Assembly (NCBI RefSeq): GCF_000427825.1
Contig: NZ_ATYT01000003.1
Span: 450,157-514,156 of the forward strand
Reading direction: 5' to 3'
DNA: 64,000 bases
DNA from: Thermocrispum municipale DSM 44069
GTDB taxonomy: Bacteria; Actinomycetota; Actinomycetes; Mycobacteriales; Pseudonocardiaceae
Shown here: piece by piece, positions 31,126-40,493 of the stretch
Layout of the letters: the number at the start of each line of letters is the position of its first letter
Position numbering within the stretch: the first letter of the stretch is position 1
Position numbers and translations under genes: made by a program
Notes under the pieces: model-generated
Database searches by the model: none
Seen by the model: the letters and a program-made list of their open reading frames with translations, nothing else
Told to the model about the DNA's origin: nothing

Positions 31126-31368
31126 CTACTGCACGTCGCCGCCGGGTGGGGCGACGTGCACCGTGCGCTGGCGCTCGACCTCCACCACCCCGGGGACGCG
31201 CTGCAACGCGCCGATGACGTTCTCGTCCGCCTTGCCGGTGATGACGGAGATTGCGTCGTGAACCGCGGATACGTCGAGCCCTGCCGCCGTCAGCCTGGCG
31301 GCGATGTCACTGATCTCGTCGGGTTCGTCGGTGTCGACCGAAATCAGCACTTCCAGCTGCGCGGCCAC
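31126..31368 (-). CDS. small I9/propeptide-like protein next to a subtilase
   Basis: An 80-residue protein: VLISVDTDEPDEISDIAARLTAAG, then ISVITGKADENVIGALQRVPGVVEVERQR and the tail PPGGDVQ. The beta-alpha-beta pattern ending in GVxxVExxR matches the I9 propeptide/inhibitor fold of subtilases, here as a separate protein. Similar proteins are often misnamed ketohydroxyglutarate aldolase. It lies 53 bp downstream of the S8 protease gene on the same strand. AGGAGG precedes its GTG starts (31371 or 31368). A role as inhibitor or folding aid of that protease is inferred. Confidence 0.75.
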   Translation of the reverse strand: MAAQLEVLISVDTDEPDEISDIAARLTAAGLDVSAVHDAISVITGKADENVIGALQRVPGVVEVERQRTVHVAPPGGDVQ

Positions 31369-31421
31369 CACACCTCCTGACTGTCGGGGTGCGGGGGCGG
31401 CGGGAGCCGCGGCGGGCGCTG

Positions 31422-32630
31422 CTACTCGGGCGCCTGCACCAATCCCGCCCCAACGTCGGTCGAAGGCAATGGTAACCGCATTGCGGACTGGGTCAATCGT
31501 GCCCAAAGCGCCCAACCAGTGCTGTTGTACTTCTCCGCGGACAGCGCGGCCACCCCGGAGACGTGCGGCGTCGCCATGCTCGTGCCGCTGATCGTGTTGA
31601 CGCGTTGCGGCATGGGCCAGCTGGACAGCACGTCGACACCCGGCGCGACGACGTCCACCGCGCCGGTTCGGTCGACCGTGCCGCTGGAGAAGTCGGCGAC
31701 CGTCAGCTCGGCGTCGATCGCCCCGACCGCCATGATCGACGGGCAGTTGGCCGGATGGCTCACCGGCGCGATCATCCCGTCACCGCGCTTGCTGTCGTTG
31801 CCTGCCGCGGCGATGATCAAACAGCCTTTGTCCAGGGCCCGACGCGCGGCACGCTCGAACGTCACCGAGTGCGGTTGCCCCGGCCGGACCGGAGCGCCGA
31901 GCGACATCGACACCACCGCACAGCCGTTCTGCAGTGCCCATGCGATGCCCGCCAGGATGCTGCCGTCGGTGCCCGCTCCGCTGTTGTCCAGCACCTTGCC
32001 GACGTAGATCTCCGCGCCGGACGCCACGCCGTAGCCAGGCGGCTGGGAAGGCTGCCGCGGCCCGCACGCGGTGCCGACGACGTGCGTGCCGTGTCCGTGC
32101 ACGTCGGTGATGTCCTCGCCGTCCACGAACGATTTGGTCACGATCGTGCGGTCGGCGAAATCCGGGTGGTCGACGTCGAACCCGGTGTCCAGCACGCCGA
32201 CCCGAACGCCGGCACCCGTCGCCGTGCTGGTGTCCGCGTGCACCGCACGCAGACCCCACGTGTACGGCTCGTCCAATGCCGGGGTGGTCGGTGGATCAGG
32301 AGCGGCGAGCGCGAGCGCATAGACCGTGCGCTCCGGCTCCACGATGGTGATGGGCCCACGCGAGCCGGTGACCCCACTCAAGGCGTCGATCTGGTCGGTC
32401 GCCGCGCTCACCACGGCCACGCCGAGGTCCTCCCACAGCACGCCGTCGATGTCGGTGTCGATCTCTTCATGCGTCTGAACAGCGAAATCCCCGCCACGCA
32501 CGGTCTTGATACCGGCCACCGACGTCATCGTGCGGGCGCCTTCGTCCACCGCGTCGTCGGCGAACAGCACGAGGTAACGCCCAGGTTCGTTCGCCGCCGG
32601 TTGCGTTGCCGACCCCATTGCCGTCGTCAT
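31422..32630 (-). CDS. S8 family subtilisin-like serine peptidase
   Basis: A 402-residue subtilase. The catalytic triad is Asp148 (GVLDTGFDVDH), His180 (HGHGTHV) and Ser351 (SGTSMATP), with oxyanion Asn278 (AAAGND). Residues about 18-105 form an I9-like prodomain ending GPITIVEPERTVYA. No signal peptide or C-terminal anchor is seen, so it is either intracellular or leaves by a non-classical route. It diverges from a TetR regulator, and is followed by a separate I9-like protein. Confidence 0.93.
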   Translation of the reverse strand: MTTAMGSATQPAANEPGRYLVLFADDAVDEGARTMTSVAGIKTVRGGDFAVQTHEEIDTDIDGVLWEDLGVAVVSAATDQIDALSGVTGSRGPITIVEPERTVYALALAAPDPPTTPALDEPYTWGLRAVHADTSTATGAGVRVGVLDTGFDVDHPDFADRTIVTKSFVDGEDITDVHGHGTHVVGTACGPRQPSQPPGYGVASGAEIYVGKVLDNSGAGTDGSILAGIAWALQNGCAVVSMSLGAPVRPGQPHSVTFERAARRALDKGCLIIAAAGNDSKRGDGMIAPVSHPANCPSIMAVGAIDAELTVADFSSGTVDRTGAVDVVAPGVDVLSSWPMPQRVNTISGTSMATPHVSGVAALSAEKYNSTGWALWARLTQSAMRLPLPSTDVGAGLVQAPE

Positions 32631-32768
32631 CCAGCCACCCCCGTCGTCAGGCTGTCACCGGCAGTGCGCCGTCTGGACCTGGTGCGCCAGGCACCACCCG
32701 CCGGCCGTTGTCAGGTCGCGCAGCTTCTCCGTCCGACGGGACCCCTCCCGGTGCCAATTTCACTACAA

Positions 32769-32836
32769 AGAGTAAGTTTACCTCAGCTCTGAGTAATCAT
32801 CGGTCACGTCTGAGTCACTCATGGGGCGGTTTACTC
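32769..32836. promoter_or_regulatory. repeated GAGTAA elements and CTCAG-CT-CTGAG dyad between subtilase and TetR
   Basis: The divergent gap has GAGTAA at 32770 and 32791 on the plus strand, and the reverse element GTTTACTC at 32829-32836, next to the TetR start. A 5-2-5 dyad CTCAGCTCTGAG spans 32782-32793. These are candidate TetR operator parts. The arrangement is imperfect, so this is tentative. Confidence 0.35.
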
Positions 32837-32843
32837 TGGGCAG

Positions 32844-33440
32844 GTGGGACATCGCGAACAGCTGCTCGCCGCTGCTCGGCGCCTGCTCGAGGACAAGGGC
32901 TACGCGCACATCACCGCGCGCGACCTGGTGGCCGCCTCGGGCACCAACCTGGCGTCGATCGGCTACCACTTCGGCTCCAAAGCCGGCCTGCTCAACGAGG
33001 CGATCGGGGAGATCTACCGAGAATGGGCCGAGCAGTTGACCGAGATCGCGCTCGGCGCCAAGGTGCGCAGCCCGGTCGAGCGCGCGCACGTGACGTGGTC
33101 GGCGTTCCTGCAGACGCTGGACGAGAAGCGAGCGCTGCTGGTGTCCTTCCTCGAGGCGTTCGCCCAAACCGAGCGCAATCCCGAGCTGCGCGAGCAGCTG
33201 GCCGGCCACTACCGGCGGATCCGCGAGCACGTCGCCCAGCTCGTGGCGAACGAACTCGGTGGCGACGTCTCGCCGGACGACCCGCGCGCAGCGGCGGTGG
33301 CCAGCTTCGTGATCGCGGTGTGCGACGGCCTTGCCGTCCAGTGGCTGCTGGACCCCTCTCGCACGCCTGATCCGGACGAGCTCGTGGCGGGGCTGGACAT
33401 GATCTGGGCCTTCTCGACCGGTCAGGAGGACAACGGCTGA
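32844..33440 (+). CDS. TetR-family transcriptional regulator
   Basis: A 198-residue TetR protein: LLAAARRLLEDKGYAHITARDLVAASGTNLASIGYHFGSKAGLL is the HTH domain. The C-terminal ligand-binding half is TetR_C-like. It starts at GTG 32844. It diverges from the subtilase gene by 213 bp, and mshC follows after about 90 bp on the same strand, so either could be a target. Confidence 0.93.
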   Translation: MGHREQLLAAARRLLEDKGYAHITARDLVAASGTNLASIGYHFGSKAGLLNEAIGEIYREWAEQLTEIALGAKVRSPVERAHVTWSAFLQTLDEKRALLVSFLEAFAQTERNPELREQLAGHYRRIREHVAQLVANELGGDVSPDDPRAAAVASFVIAVCDGLAVQWLLDPSRTPDPDELVAGLDMIWAFSTGQEDNG

Positions 33441-33529
33441 TGTGACGCCCGTCACGATTAGTGAGGGTCACAGAACTGACCGTCAGCGACGACGGCGCGC
33501 GAGCCTGGCGTGCAGATACGCTCGGAGTC

Positions 33530-34768
33530 ATGCAGACATGGGCTTCGACCGCGGTGCCGCGGATCCCCGGGCAGCCGCGTCCGCTACGGCTCTACGACTC
33601 GGCGAGCGGATCGGTGCGTCCGACGGCTCCCGGTCGGGTCGCGCGGATGTACGTCTGCGGCATCACGCCGTACGACGCGACACACCTCGGCCACGCCGCC
33701 ACGTACTTGGCGTTCGACCTCATCCACCGGCTCTGGCTGGATGCCGGCCACGAGGTGGAGTACGTCCAGAACGTCACCGACGTCGACGACCCACTGCTCG
33801 AGCGGGCCGAGCGCGACCAGCAGGACTGGACGGTCCTGGCGATGTGCGAGACCGCGCTGTTCCGCGAGGACATGGAGGCACTGCGCGTTCTTCCGCCGCA
33901 CCACTACGTCGGTGCGGTCGAGTCCATCCCGTCGATCGCGGAAGCGGTCGAGAAGCTGCTCGCCAGCGGGGCGGCGTACCGCATCGACGATCCGCAGTAC
34001 CCCGATGTCTACTTCGACCACACCGCCACCGGCCGCTTCGGCTACGAGTCGAACTACGACGAGAAGACCATGCTCACGCTGTCCGCGGAGCGCGGGGGAG
34101 ACCCGGACCGGCCGGGAAAGCGGCACCCGTTGGACGCGCTGCTGTGGCGGATGGCGCGCGAGGGGGAGCCGTCGTGGCCGTCACCGCTGGGGGAGGGCCG
34201 CCCGGGCTGGCACGTCGAGTGCAGCGTCATCGCGCTGGAACGCCTCGGTACCGGGTTCGACGTCCAGGGCGGCGGCTCGGATCTGATCTTCCCGCACCAC
34301 GAGTACAGCGCCGCGCACGCCGAAGCCTTGTCCGGCGACTATCCGTTCGCCCGGTTCTACGTGCACGCGGGCATGATCGGCTTGGACGGCGAGAAGATGT
34401 CCAAGTCCAAGGGCAACCTGGTGTTCGTCTCCAAGCTGCGCGCGCAGGGTGTCGAGCCTGCGGCGCTGCGGCTGGCGCTGTTCGCCGGGCACTACCGCAG
34501 TGACCGTTCCTGGACCCAGCAGCTGCTGGAGCAGGCGCAGGCGCGGCTGGCTCGGTGGCGCGAAGCGGTGGCATTGCCTGCTGGGCCGCCCGCAGAGGAC
34601 ACGATTGCCCGGTTGCGTGACCGGCTGACCGACGATCTGGACACCCCGCGGGCGTTGGATGTCATCGACGCGTGGGCGTCGGCGGCTCTGACCCGGTCCG
34701 GCACGGACACCGAGGCACCGCGGGCGATCCGGGAAGCGGTCGACGCTCTGCTCGGCGTGGACCTGTAG
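33530..34768 (+). CDS. mshC: mycothiol ligase MshC
   Basis: A 412-residue enzyme that joins Cys to the glucosaminyl-inositol acceptor with ATP, an essential step in mycothiol synthesis. It is a cysteinyl-tRNA synthetase relative: the zinc ligand Cys43 is in [15 protein letters not shown] (with the HIGH-like site), and KMSKSKGN starts at residue 289. The full-length size fits MshC rather than CysS. It shows that the host makes mycothiol, which matches the DinB/MDMPI-type proteins in this window. It ends 1 bp before the convergent SGNH hydrolase stop. Confidence 0.97.
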   Translation: MQTWASTAVPRIPGQPRPLRLYDSASGSVRPTAPGRVARMYVCGITPYDATHLGHAATYLAFDLIHRLWLDAGHEVEYVQNVTDVDDPLLERAERDQQDWTVLAMCETALFREDMEALRVLPPHHYVGAVESIPSIAEAVEKLLASGAAYRIDDPQYPDVYFDHTATGRFGYESNYDEKTMLTLSAERGGDPDRPGKRHPLDALLWRMAREGEPSWPSPLGEGRPGWHVECSVIALERLGTGFDVQGGGSDLIFPHHEYSAAHAEALSGDYPFARFYVHAGMIGLDGEKMSKSKGNLVFVSKLRAQGVEPAALRLALFAGHYRSDRSWTQQLLEQAQARLARWREAVALPAGPPAEDTIARLRDRLTDDLDTPRALDVIDAWASAALTRSGTDTEAPRAIREAVDALLGVDL

Positions 34769-34769
34769 T

Positions 34770-36011
34770 TCATCGCCCGACCAGCACGCTGAGCGGCATT
34801 GCGTCCGCTATCCGGCGCATGCCCTCCTGGTTCGGGTGGAGCCCGTCGCCGGAGTCGTAGCGCGGATGCAGGCACGTCGGCGCTCCGGGGTCGCGCATGA
34901 CGGGTTCCAGGTCCACGACGGCGTCGAAAGCCGGCGTTGTGCGGATCCACCGGTTGACGGCCTTCCGGTGCTGTTCGGCGTCCGCCGTCCAGAACTCGCC
35001 GCAGCCCCTGGGCAGGATCGTCGCGCCGACCACGGTCAGGCCCGCTTGTCGTGCACGCTGGGCGATGAAACGCAACCCGTCGATGACGTCCGCGGCCGTG
35101 GCTTTGGTGGCGAGATCGTTCGTCCCTTCCAGCACGACGAGCGCGCGCACGCCGGACTGGCGGAGGACGTCGCGGGTCAGCCGCGCCATGGCGGGGTCGC
35201 CACCTCCCGGCCGGCTCCCGACGGGCGTCACCGCATTCGCCGAGATGCCCGCGTTCAACACGCCCACGTTGTGCTTGGCGAGCCGGCGCGCCAGCACGTC
35301 CGGCCATCGTCCGTAGGTGCCCGGGGTCGACGAGGAGCCGTCGGTGATGGAGTCGCCCAGCGTCACGATCGCCCCGCGGGCATGCGGCGCCCACACGTCG
35401 ACACCAGTCAGGAAGTACGTGGTGTGCACGTGTGCGGTGAACCGCTCGCCACGAATATCTGCCGTGACGTCGCCCGAGCCCGGTGGACTGGCGTAATGCG
35501 TGGTGAATGCCAGTGGATGCCTGGTCGCCACACCGTCGACGACGTGGAACGACACCGCGACGTCGGTGCCCGGCCGCGTCGGAAAGCTGACCTCGTCGCT
35601 GACGATCTCTCGGCCGGCCGGGACAGTCACCCGCGGTTTCCCGCCGAAGCGCACCTGGTGATCGGTGGCGGGGTCCACCGCGGGCCCCGACACCCGTAGC
35701 GCGACCCGCACCTGGGTGAACGTCACGGGATCGGAGCCGTACACGTTCGACAGCCGCGCCCGCAATCGTGGACCGCCGAGGGTCAACCGGGCGACCATCC
35801 GGAAGGACTGGTCCCGGACGACACGACGTTCGTCGTGCCGTTCCCTGACCGGCGCCGTCGCCCAGGCGCCGACCCAGTGCCGTTGCTCGGTGGCGCCGAG
35901 CGGCGGGGGATCGGTGCGGGCCACGAGGCTCGGTGCCGGGGCGGGCCCGGCCGACGTGGCCAGCAGCGCCACGCTCGCCACGACGGCGAGCAGCCATCCG
36001 GCACGAGCCAC
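34770..36011 (-). CDS. secreted SGNH/GDSL hydrolase
   Basis: A 413-residue protein with an N-terminal signal sequence (ARAGWLLAVVASVALLATSAGPAPA). The SGNH motifs are LGDSITDG (Ser221), ANAVTP region, GTNDLA, and DGLHPN with the Asp-His pair. It is a secreted esterase or lipase of the type annotated SGNH/GDSL hydrolase in actinomycetes. It starts at GTG 36011, 4 bp after the PAC2 gene, so the two are cotranscribed. Confidence 0.92.
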   Translation of the reverse strand: MARAGWLLAVVASVALLATSAGPAPAPSLVARTDPPPLGATEQRHWVGAWATAPVRERHDERRVVRDQSFRMVARLTLGGPRLRARLSNVYGSDPVTFTQVRVALRVSGPAVDPATDHQVRFGGKPRVTVPAGREIVSDEVSFPTRPGTDVAVSFHVVDGVATRHPLAFTTHYASPPGSGDVTADIRGERFTAHVHTTYFLTGVDVWAPHARGAIVTLGDSITDGSSSTPGTYGRWPDVLARRLAKHNVGVLNAGISANAVTPVGSRPGGGDPAMARLTRDVLRQSGVRALVVLEGTNDLATKATAADVIDGLRFIAQRARQAGLTVVGATILPRGCGEFWTADAEQHRKAVNRWIRTTPAFDAVVDLEPVMRDPGAPTCLHPRYDSGDGLHPNQEGMRRIADAMPLSVLVGR

Positions 36012-36015
36012 CGGC

Positions 36016-36891
36016 TCAGCGGGAGCCAGGGCGCCGCCGGCGCAAGTACCGTTCGATGTCGGCGGCGATCTGCTCCCCGGACGTCTGCGACAGGTCCAGC
36101 TCCGCGTCGTCGCGCTCTTCCAGCGTCCGCACGTACTCGATGACTTCCTCGTCGTCCTCGGCGAGCTCGGTCACCGTGCGCTGCCACTCGTCGGCCTGTT
36201 CGGGCAGGTCACCGAGCGGGACCTCGCGGTCCAGGATGTCCTCGAGCTTGCGCAGCAGGGCCAACGTGGCCTTCGGCGACGGCGCGTGCGACACGTAGTG
36301 CGGCACCGCGGCCCACACCGAGATCGCCGGAATCCCGGCTTGCACGCACGCATCTTGGAACACGCCGGTGATGCCGGTCGGGCCTTCGTACTTGCTGTGC
36401 GCGATGCCGAACCGCTCAGCCGCTTCGGCGTCGTAGGCCGTGCCGGTCACCGGGACCGGCCGGGTGTGCGCGGTGTCGGCCAGTAGCGCACCCAGCGTGA
36501 TGACGGTACTGACGCCGAGCCGGTCGGCGTGCTCGAGCAGCTCGTCGCAATAGGCACGCCAGCGCAAGTTCGGCTCCGGCCCGCACACCAGCACGACGTC
36601 GTCCTCGCTGCCCGGTGGACGGCAGATCGACAAGGTGGTGGTCGGCCATTCCACCCGGCGCGTCACCCCGTCCACCATGTGGACCGTCGGCCTGGTGGCC
36701 TGGAAGTCGTAGTAGTCGTCCGGGTTGAGTTCCGCCACCTTGGTGGCCTGCCAGCAGCGATGCAGGTGCTCGATACCGGAACTGGCCGCTTCACCAGCGT
36801 CGTTCCAGCCCTCGAACGCCGCGATCAGCACCGGGCCGGTCAGGGCCGGTTCGGGGGCGGCTTGCTCGGGTCGTGGATCGGCATCAGTCAC
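36016..36891 (-). CDS. PAC2-family protein
   Basis: A 291-residue PAC2 protein (proteasome-assembly-chaperone-2-like fold). It begins VLIAAFEGWNDAGEAAS, has LGALLADTAHTRPVPVTG, and GVFQDACVQAGIPAISVWAAVPHY. The function of bacterial members is unknown; the fold relates them to eukaryotic proteasome chaperones and to archaeal proteins. Presence in a proteasome-bearing organism is suggestive only. The GTG at 36891 is used, and it diverges from metH through a 50-bp gap with a dyad. Confidence 0.88.
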   Translation of the reverse strand: MTDADPRPEQAAPEPALTGPVLIAAFEGWNDAGEAASSGIEHLHRCWQATKVAELNPDDYYDFQATRPTVHMVDGVTRRVEWPTTTLSICRPPGSEDDVVLVCGPEPNLRWRAYCDELLEHADRLGVSTVITLGALLADTAHTRPVPVTGTAYDAEAAERFGIAHSKYEGPTGITGVFQDACVQAGIPAISVWAAVPHYVSHAPSPKATLALLRKLEDILDREVPLGDLPEQADEWQRTVTELAEDDEEVIEYVRTLEERDDAELDLSQTSGEQIAADIERYLRRRRPGSR

Positions 36892-36897
36892 TTGACT

Positions 36898-36935
36898 AGC
36901 GTACGACCCCGCCACAACGCGGGAGACCGTACGCT
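36898..36935. promoter_or_regulatory. nested dyad between PAC2 gene and metH
   Basis: The outer arms AGCGTACG (36898-36905) and CGTACGCT (36928-36935) are perfect reverse complements. Inside them CCCGC (36908-36912) and GCGGG (36919-36923) form a second dyad with almost the same centre. The whole element fills most of the 50-bp gap between the two divergent start codons. It could be an operator or a hairpin in the leader of one transcript. Confidence 0.6.
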
Positions 36936-36941
36936 GAGCGT

Positions 36942-39900
36942 ATGTCTTCCTCGTTGCTGGACACGCTCGCTTCTCGCGTCGTCGTCGCCGATGGTGCGAT
37001 GGGGACTGCGCTGCAGGCACACGACTTGACGCTGGACGACTTCGCCGGCCTGGAAGGCTGCAACGAGATCCTCAACGTCACCCGACCGGATGTCGTGCGC
37101 GGCATCCACCGCGGGTACCTCGAGGTCGGCGCCGACGCGGTGGAGACGAACACGTTCGGCGCGAACTACGCGAACTTCGCCGAGTACGACATCACCGACC
37201 GGATCTACGAGCTGGCCGAACGCGGAGCGGCGCTGGCCCGTGAGGTCGCCGACGAGTTCAGCACGCCCGACCGGCCCCGGTTCGTGCTCGGTTCGGTCGG
37301 GCCGGGCACCAAGTTGCCGACGCTGGGCCATGCCCCGTTCGCCACGCTGCGCGACGCCTATCGCGAGCAGGTGCGCGGCCTGCTCGACGGCGGCGTGGAT
37401 GCGGTGCTGGTGGAGACGTCGCAGGACATCCTGCAGGCGAAGGCGGCGCTGATCGGTGCGCGGCGTGCGATGAAGGCCGCGGGCCGCACCGTGCCGTTGC
37501 TCGCCTCGATCACGGTCGAAACCACCGGCACCATGCTGCTGGGCACCGAGGTCGGCGCCGCGCTGGCCGCGCTCGAGCCGATGGGCATCGACGTCATCGG
37601 CCTCAACTGCGCCACCGGGCCCGCGGAGATGAGCGAGCACCTGCGGCAGCTGTCGCAGCAGGCACGCATCCCGTTGTCGGTGATGCCGAACGCGGGATTG
37701 CCGGAGCTCGGGCCGGACGGAGCGGTGTATCCGCTGACGCCCGAGGAACTGGCCGAGTCGCTCAGCATGTTCGTCACCGACTACGGGGTGCAACTCATCG
37801 GCGGCTGTTGCGGCACCACGACCGAGCACATCCGGCAGCTGGTGGAAGCCGCCAAGAACCTCACCCCCGCACCGCGCAGGCCGCGCCCGGAGCCGGGCCT
37901 GTCGTCGCTGTACCAGGCGGTGCCGTTCCACCAGGACGCCAGCGTGTTGATGATCGGCGAGCGGACCAACGCCAACGGCTCGAAAGCGTTCCGGCAGGCG
38001 ATGCTGGACGGCCGGTTCGGTGACTGTGTGGAGATCGCCCGCGAACAGACCCGCGACGGCGCCCACGTGCTGGACCTGTGCGTGGACTACGTGGGCCGCG
38101 ACGGCGCGGCGGACATGGCCGAGCTGGCCAAGCGCTTCGCCACCGCGTCCACGCTGCCGATCATGCTCGACTCCACCGAGGTGGACGTGCTGCGGACCGG
38201 TCTGGAACACCTGGGCGGCCGGTGCGCGATCAACTCGGTCAACTACGAGGACGGCGACGGGCCGGACTCGCGCTTCGTCAAGGTGATGGACCTGGTCGCC
38301 GAGCACGGCGCCGCGGTCGTCGCGTTGACCATCGACGAGGAAGGCCAGGCGCGTACCGCCGAGCACAAGGTCGCGGTGGCCGAACGGCTGATCGCCGACA
38401 TCACCGGCAAGTGGGGCCTGGCCAAGTCGGACATCATCGTCGACACGTTGACGTTCACCATCGCCACCGGTCAGGAGGAGTCCCGGCGAGACGCGCTGGA
38501 GACGATCGAGGCGATCCGGGAACTCAAGCGCAGGCACCCGGACGTGCAGACCACGCTGGGCGTCTCGAACGTCTCGTTCGGATTGAACGCCGCCGCCCGG
38601 CAAGTGCTCAATTCGGTGTTCCTGCACGAGTGTGTGCAAGCCGGCCTGGACACCGCGATCGTGCACGCCTCGAAGATCCTGCCGATGAACAAGATCCCGG
38701 ACGAGCAGCGCGAGGTGGCGCTCGACCTGATCTACGACCGGCGCCGGGACGGCTACGACCCGCTGCAGAAGCTGATGCAGCTGTTCGAGGGCGTCACCGC
38801 CGCAGCGGGCAGGGAGTCGCGCGCGGCCGAGCTGGCCAAGCTGCCCCTGTTCGAACGACTGGAGCGACGCATCGTCGACGGCGAGCGCACCGGCCTGGAA
38901 GCCGACCTGGACGAAGCACTGCAGGAAAAGCCGGCACTGGACATCATCAACGACACGCTGCTGTCCGGCATGAAGACGGTCGGCGAACTGTTCGGCTCCG
39001 GTCAGATGCAGCTGCCGTTCGTGCTGCAGTCCGCCGAGGTGATGAAGGCCGCGGTGGCCCACCTCGAGCCGCACATGGAGAAGTCCGACTCCGGCGGCAA
39101 AGGCAAGATCGTGCTCGCCACGGTCAAGGGCGACGTGCACGACATCGGCAAGAATCTGGTCGACATCATCCTGTCCAACAACGGCTACGAGGTCGTCAAC
39201 CTGGGCATCAAGCAGCCGATCTCGGCGATCCTGGAGGCCGCCGAGCAGACCGGCGCCGACGTCATCGGCATGTCCGGCCTGCTGGTGAAGTCCACCGTGG
39301 TGATGAAGGAAAACCTCGAGGAGATGAACTCCCGCGGGGTGCACGCCCGGTGGCCGGTGCTGCTCGGCGGCGCCGCGCTGACCCGCTCCTACGTGGAGAA
39401 CGATCTGGACGAGCTGTACCTGGGCGAGGTCCGCTACGCGCGGGACGCGTTCGAGGGACTGCGGCTGATGGACGCGATCATGGCGGCCAAGCGGGGGGAG
39501 AGCCCGCTGATCGACGAAGCCGAGGAGGCCAAGCGGGCCGAGCGCAAGGCGCGCCGGGAACGGTCGTTGCGGATCGCCGCCAAGCGCAAGGCGGAGGCCG
39601 CGCAGCGAGAGGCCGAAGAGCTGCCCGCGCGGTCCGACGTGGCCACGGACGTCCCGCTGCCGACCCCGCCGTTCTGGGGCACCCGCGTGGTCAAGGGCAT
39701 CCCGCTCAACGACTACGCGTCGATGATCGACGAGCGCGCGACGTTCATGGGCCAGTGGGGCCTGCGCGGCGCGCGAGGTGGCAACGGCCCGACCTACGAG
39801 GAGCTGGTGGAGACCGAAGGGCGGCCCCGCCTGCGCTACTGGCTGGACCGCCTCACCGCGGACGGCGTCCTGGCGCACGCGGCCGTCGTCTACGGGTACT

Positions 39901-40487
39901 TCCCGTGTCTGGCGGAAGGGGACGACGTCGTCGTACTCTCCGAGCCGCGGCAGGACGCCGACGAGCTCCTGCGCTTCACGTTCCCACGGCAGGCGCGGGA
40001 CCGCAGGCTGTGCCTGGCCGACTTCTACCGGCCGCGCGAGCAAGCCGCACCGGGCGAGGTCGACGTGCTGCCGCTGACGCTGGTCACCATGGGCCAGCCG
40101 ATCGCCGACTACGCCAACGAGCTGTTCGCGTCCAACGCCTACCGCGACTACCTGGAGGTGCACGGGCTCGGCGTGCAGTTGACCGAGGCGCTGGCCGAGT
40201 ACTGGCACCGCCGGGTGCGGCAGGAGCTGCGCTTCTCCTCCGGGAAGGTGGTGGCCGACGAGGACCCCGACGACATCGAGGAATTCTTCAAGCTCGGCTA
40301 CCGCGGCGCCCGGTTCTCCCTCGGCTACGGCGCCTGCCCGAACCTGGAGGACCGGTCGAAGATCGTCCGCCTGCTGGAGCCGGAACGCATCGGCGTCAAG
40401 CTGTCCGAGGAGTTCCAGCTGCACCCCGAGCAGTCCACGGACGCGATCGTCTGCCACCACCCGGAGGCGAAGTACTTCAACACGTGA
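36942..40487 (+). CDS. metH: cobalamin-dependent methionine synthase
   Basis: An 1181-residue four-module enzyme that transfers a methyl group from methyltetrahydrofolate through methylcobalamin to homocysteine. The homocysteine domain (about 1-310) has zinc ligands in NCATGP and GGCCGTT. The pterin-binding domain follows (IGERTNANGSKAF). The cobalamin module has the lower-ligand His in GDVHDIGKN (near residue 730). The C-terminal activation domain (about 890-1181) binds SAM. No cobalamin riboswitch fits in the 50-bp leader. Confidence 0.97.
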   Translation: MSSSLLDTLASRVVVADGAMGTALQAHDLTLDDFAGLEGCNEILNVTRPDVVRGIHRGYLEVGADAVETNTFGANYANFAEYDITDRIYELAERGAALAREVADEFSTPDRPRFVLGSVGPGTKLPTLGHAPFATLRDAYREQVRGLLDGGVDAVLVETSQDILQAKAALIGARRAMKAAGRTVPLLASITVETTGTMLLGTEVGAALAALEPMGIDVIGLNCATGPAEMSEHLRQLSQQARIPLSVMPNAGLPELGPDGAVYPLTPEELAESLSMFVTDYGVQLIGGCCGTTTEHIRQLVEAAKNLTPAPRRPRPEPGLSSLYQAVPFHQDASVLMIGERTNANGSKAFRQAMLDGRFGDCVEIAREQTRDGAHVLDLCVDYVGRDGAADMAELAKRFATASTLPIMLDSTEVDVLRTGLEHLGGRCAINSVNYEDGDGPDSRFVKVMDLVAEHGAAVVALTIDEEGQARTAEHKVAVAERLIADITGKWGLAKSDIIVDTLTFTIATGQEESRRDALETIEAIRELKRRHPDVQTTLGVSNVSFGLNAAARQVLNSVFLHECVQAGLDTAIVHASKILPMNKIPDEQREVALDLIYDRRRDGYDPLQKLMQLFEGVTAAAGRESRAAELAKLPLFERLERRIVDGERTGLEADLDEALQEKPALDIINDTLLSGMKTVGELFGSGQMQLPFVLQSAEVMKAAVAHLEPHMEKSDSGGKGKIVLATVKGDVHDIGKNLVDIILSNNGYEVVNLGIKQPISAILEAAEQTGADVIGMSGLLVKSTVVMKENLEEMNSRGVHARWPVLLGGAALTRSYVENDLDELYLGEVRYARDAFEGLRLMDAIMAAKRGESPLIDEAEEAKRAERKARRERSLRIAAKRKAEAAQREAEELPARSDVATDVPLPTPPFWGTRVVKGIPLNDYASMIDERATFMGQWGLRGARGGNGPTYEELVETEGRPRLRYWLDRLTADGVLAHAAVVYGYFPCLAEGDDVVVLSEPRQDADELLRFTFPRQARDRRLCLADFYRPREQAAPGEVDVLPLTLVTMGQPIADYANELFASNAYRDYLEVHGLGVQLTEALAEYWHRRVRQELRFSSGKVVADEDPDDIEEFFKLGYRGARFSLGYGACPNLEDRSKIVRLLEPERIGVKLSEEFQLHPEQSTDAIVCHHPEAKYFNT

Positions 40488-40493
40488 AGCGCG

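Noticed and set aside
31126-31368. Ketohydroxyglutarate aldolase
   Set aside because: An 80-residue protein is far too short for the aldolase barrel; the pattern fits an I9-type inhibitor fold.
36898-36941. Cobalamin riboswitch for metH
   Set aside because: Only 50 bp lie between the two start codons; the element there is a simple dyad, with no room for a B12 box structure.
37000-40460. Very long open frames antisense to metH
   Set aside because: The minus-strand frame stays open because of high GC third positions in metH. The translation is Arg/Val/Gln-rich without motifs, whereas metH has every expected domain.
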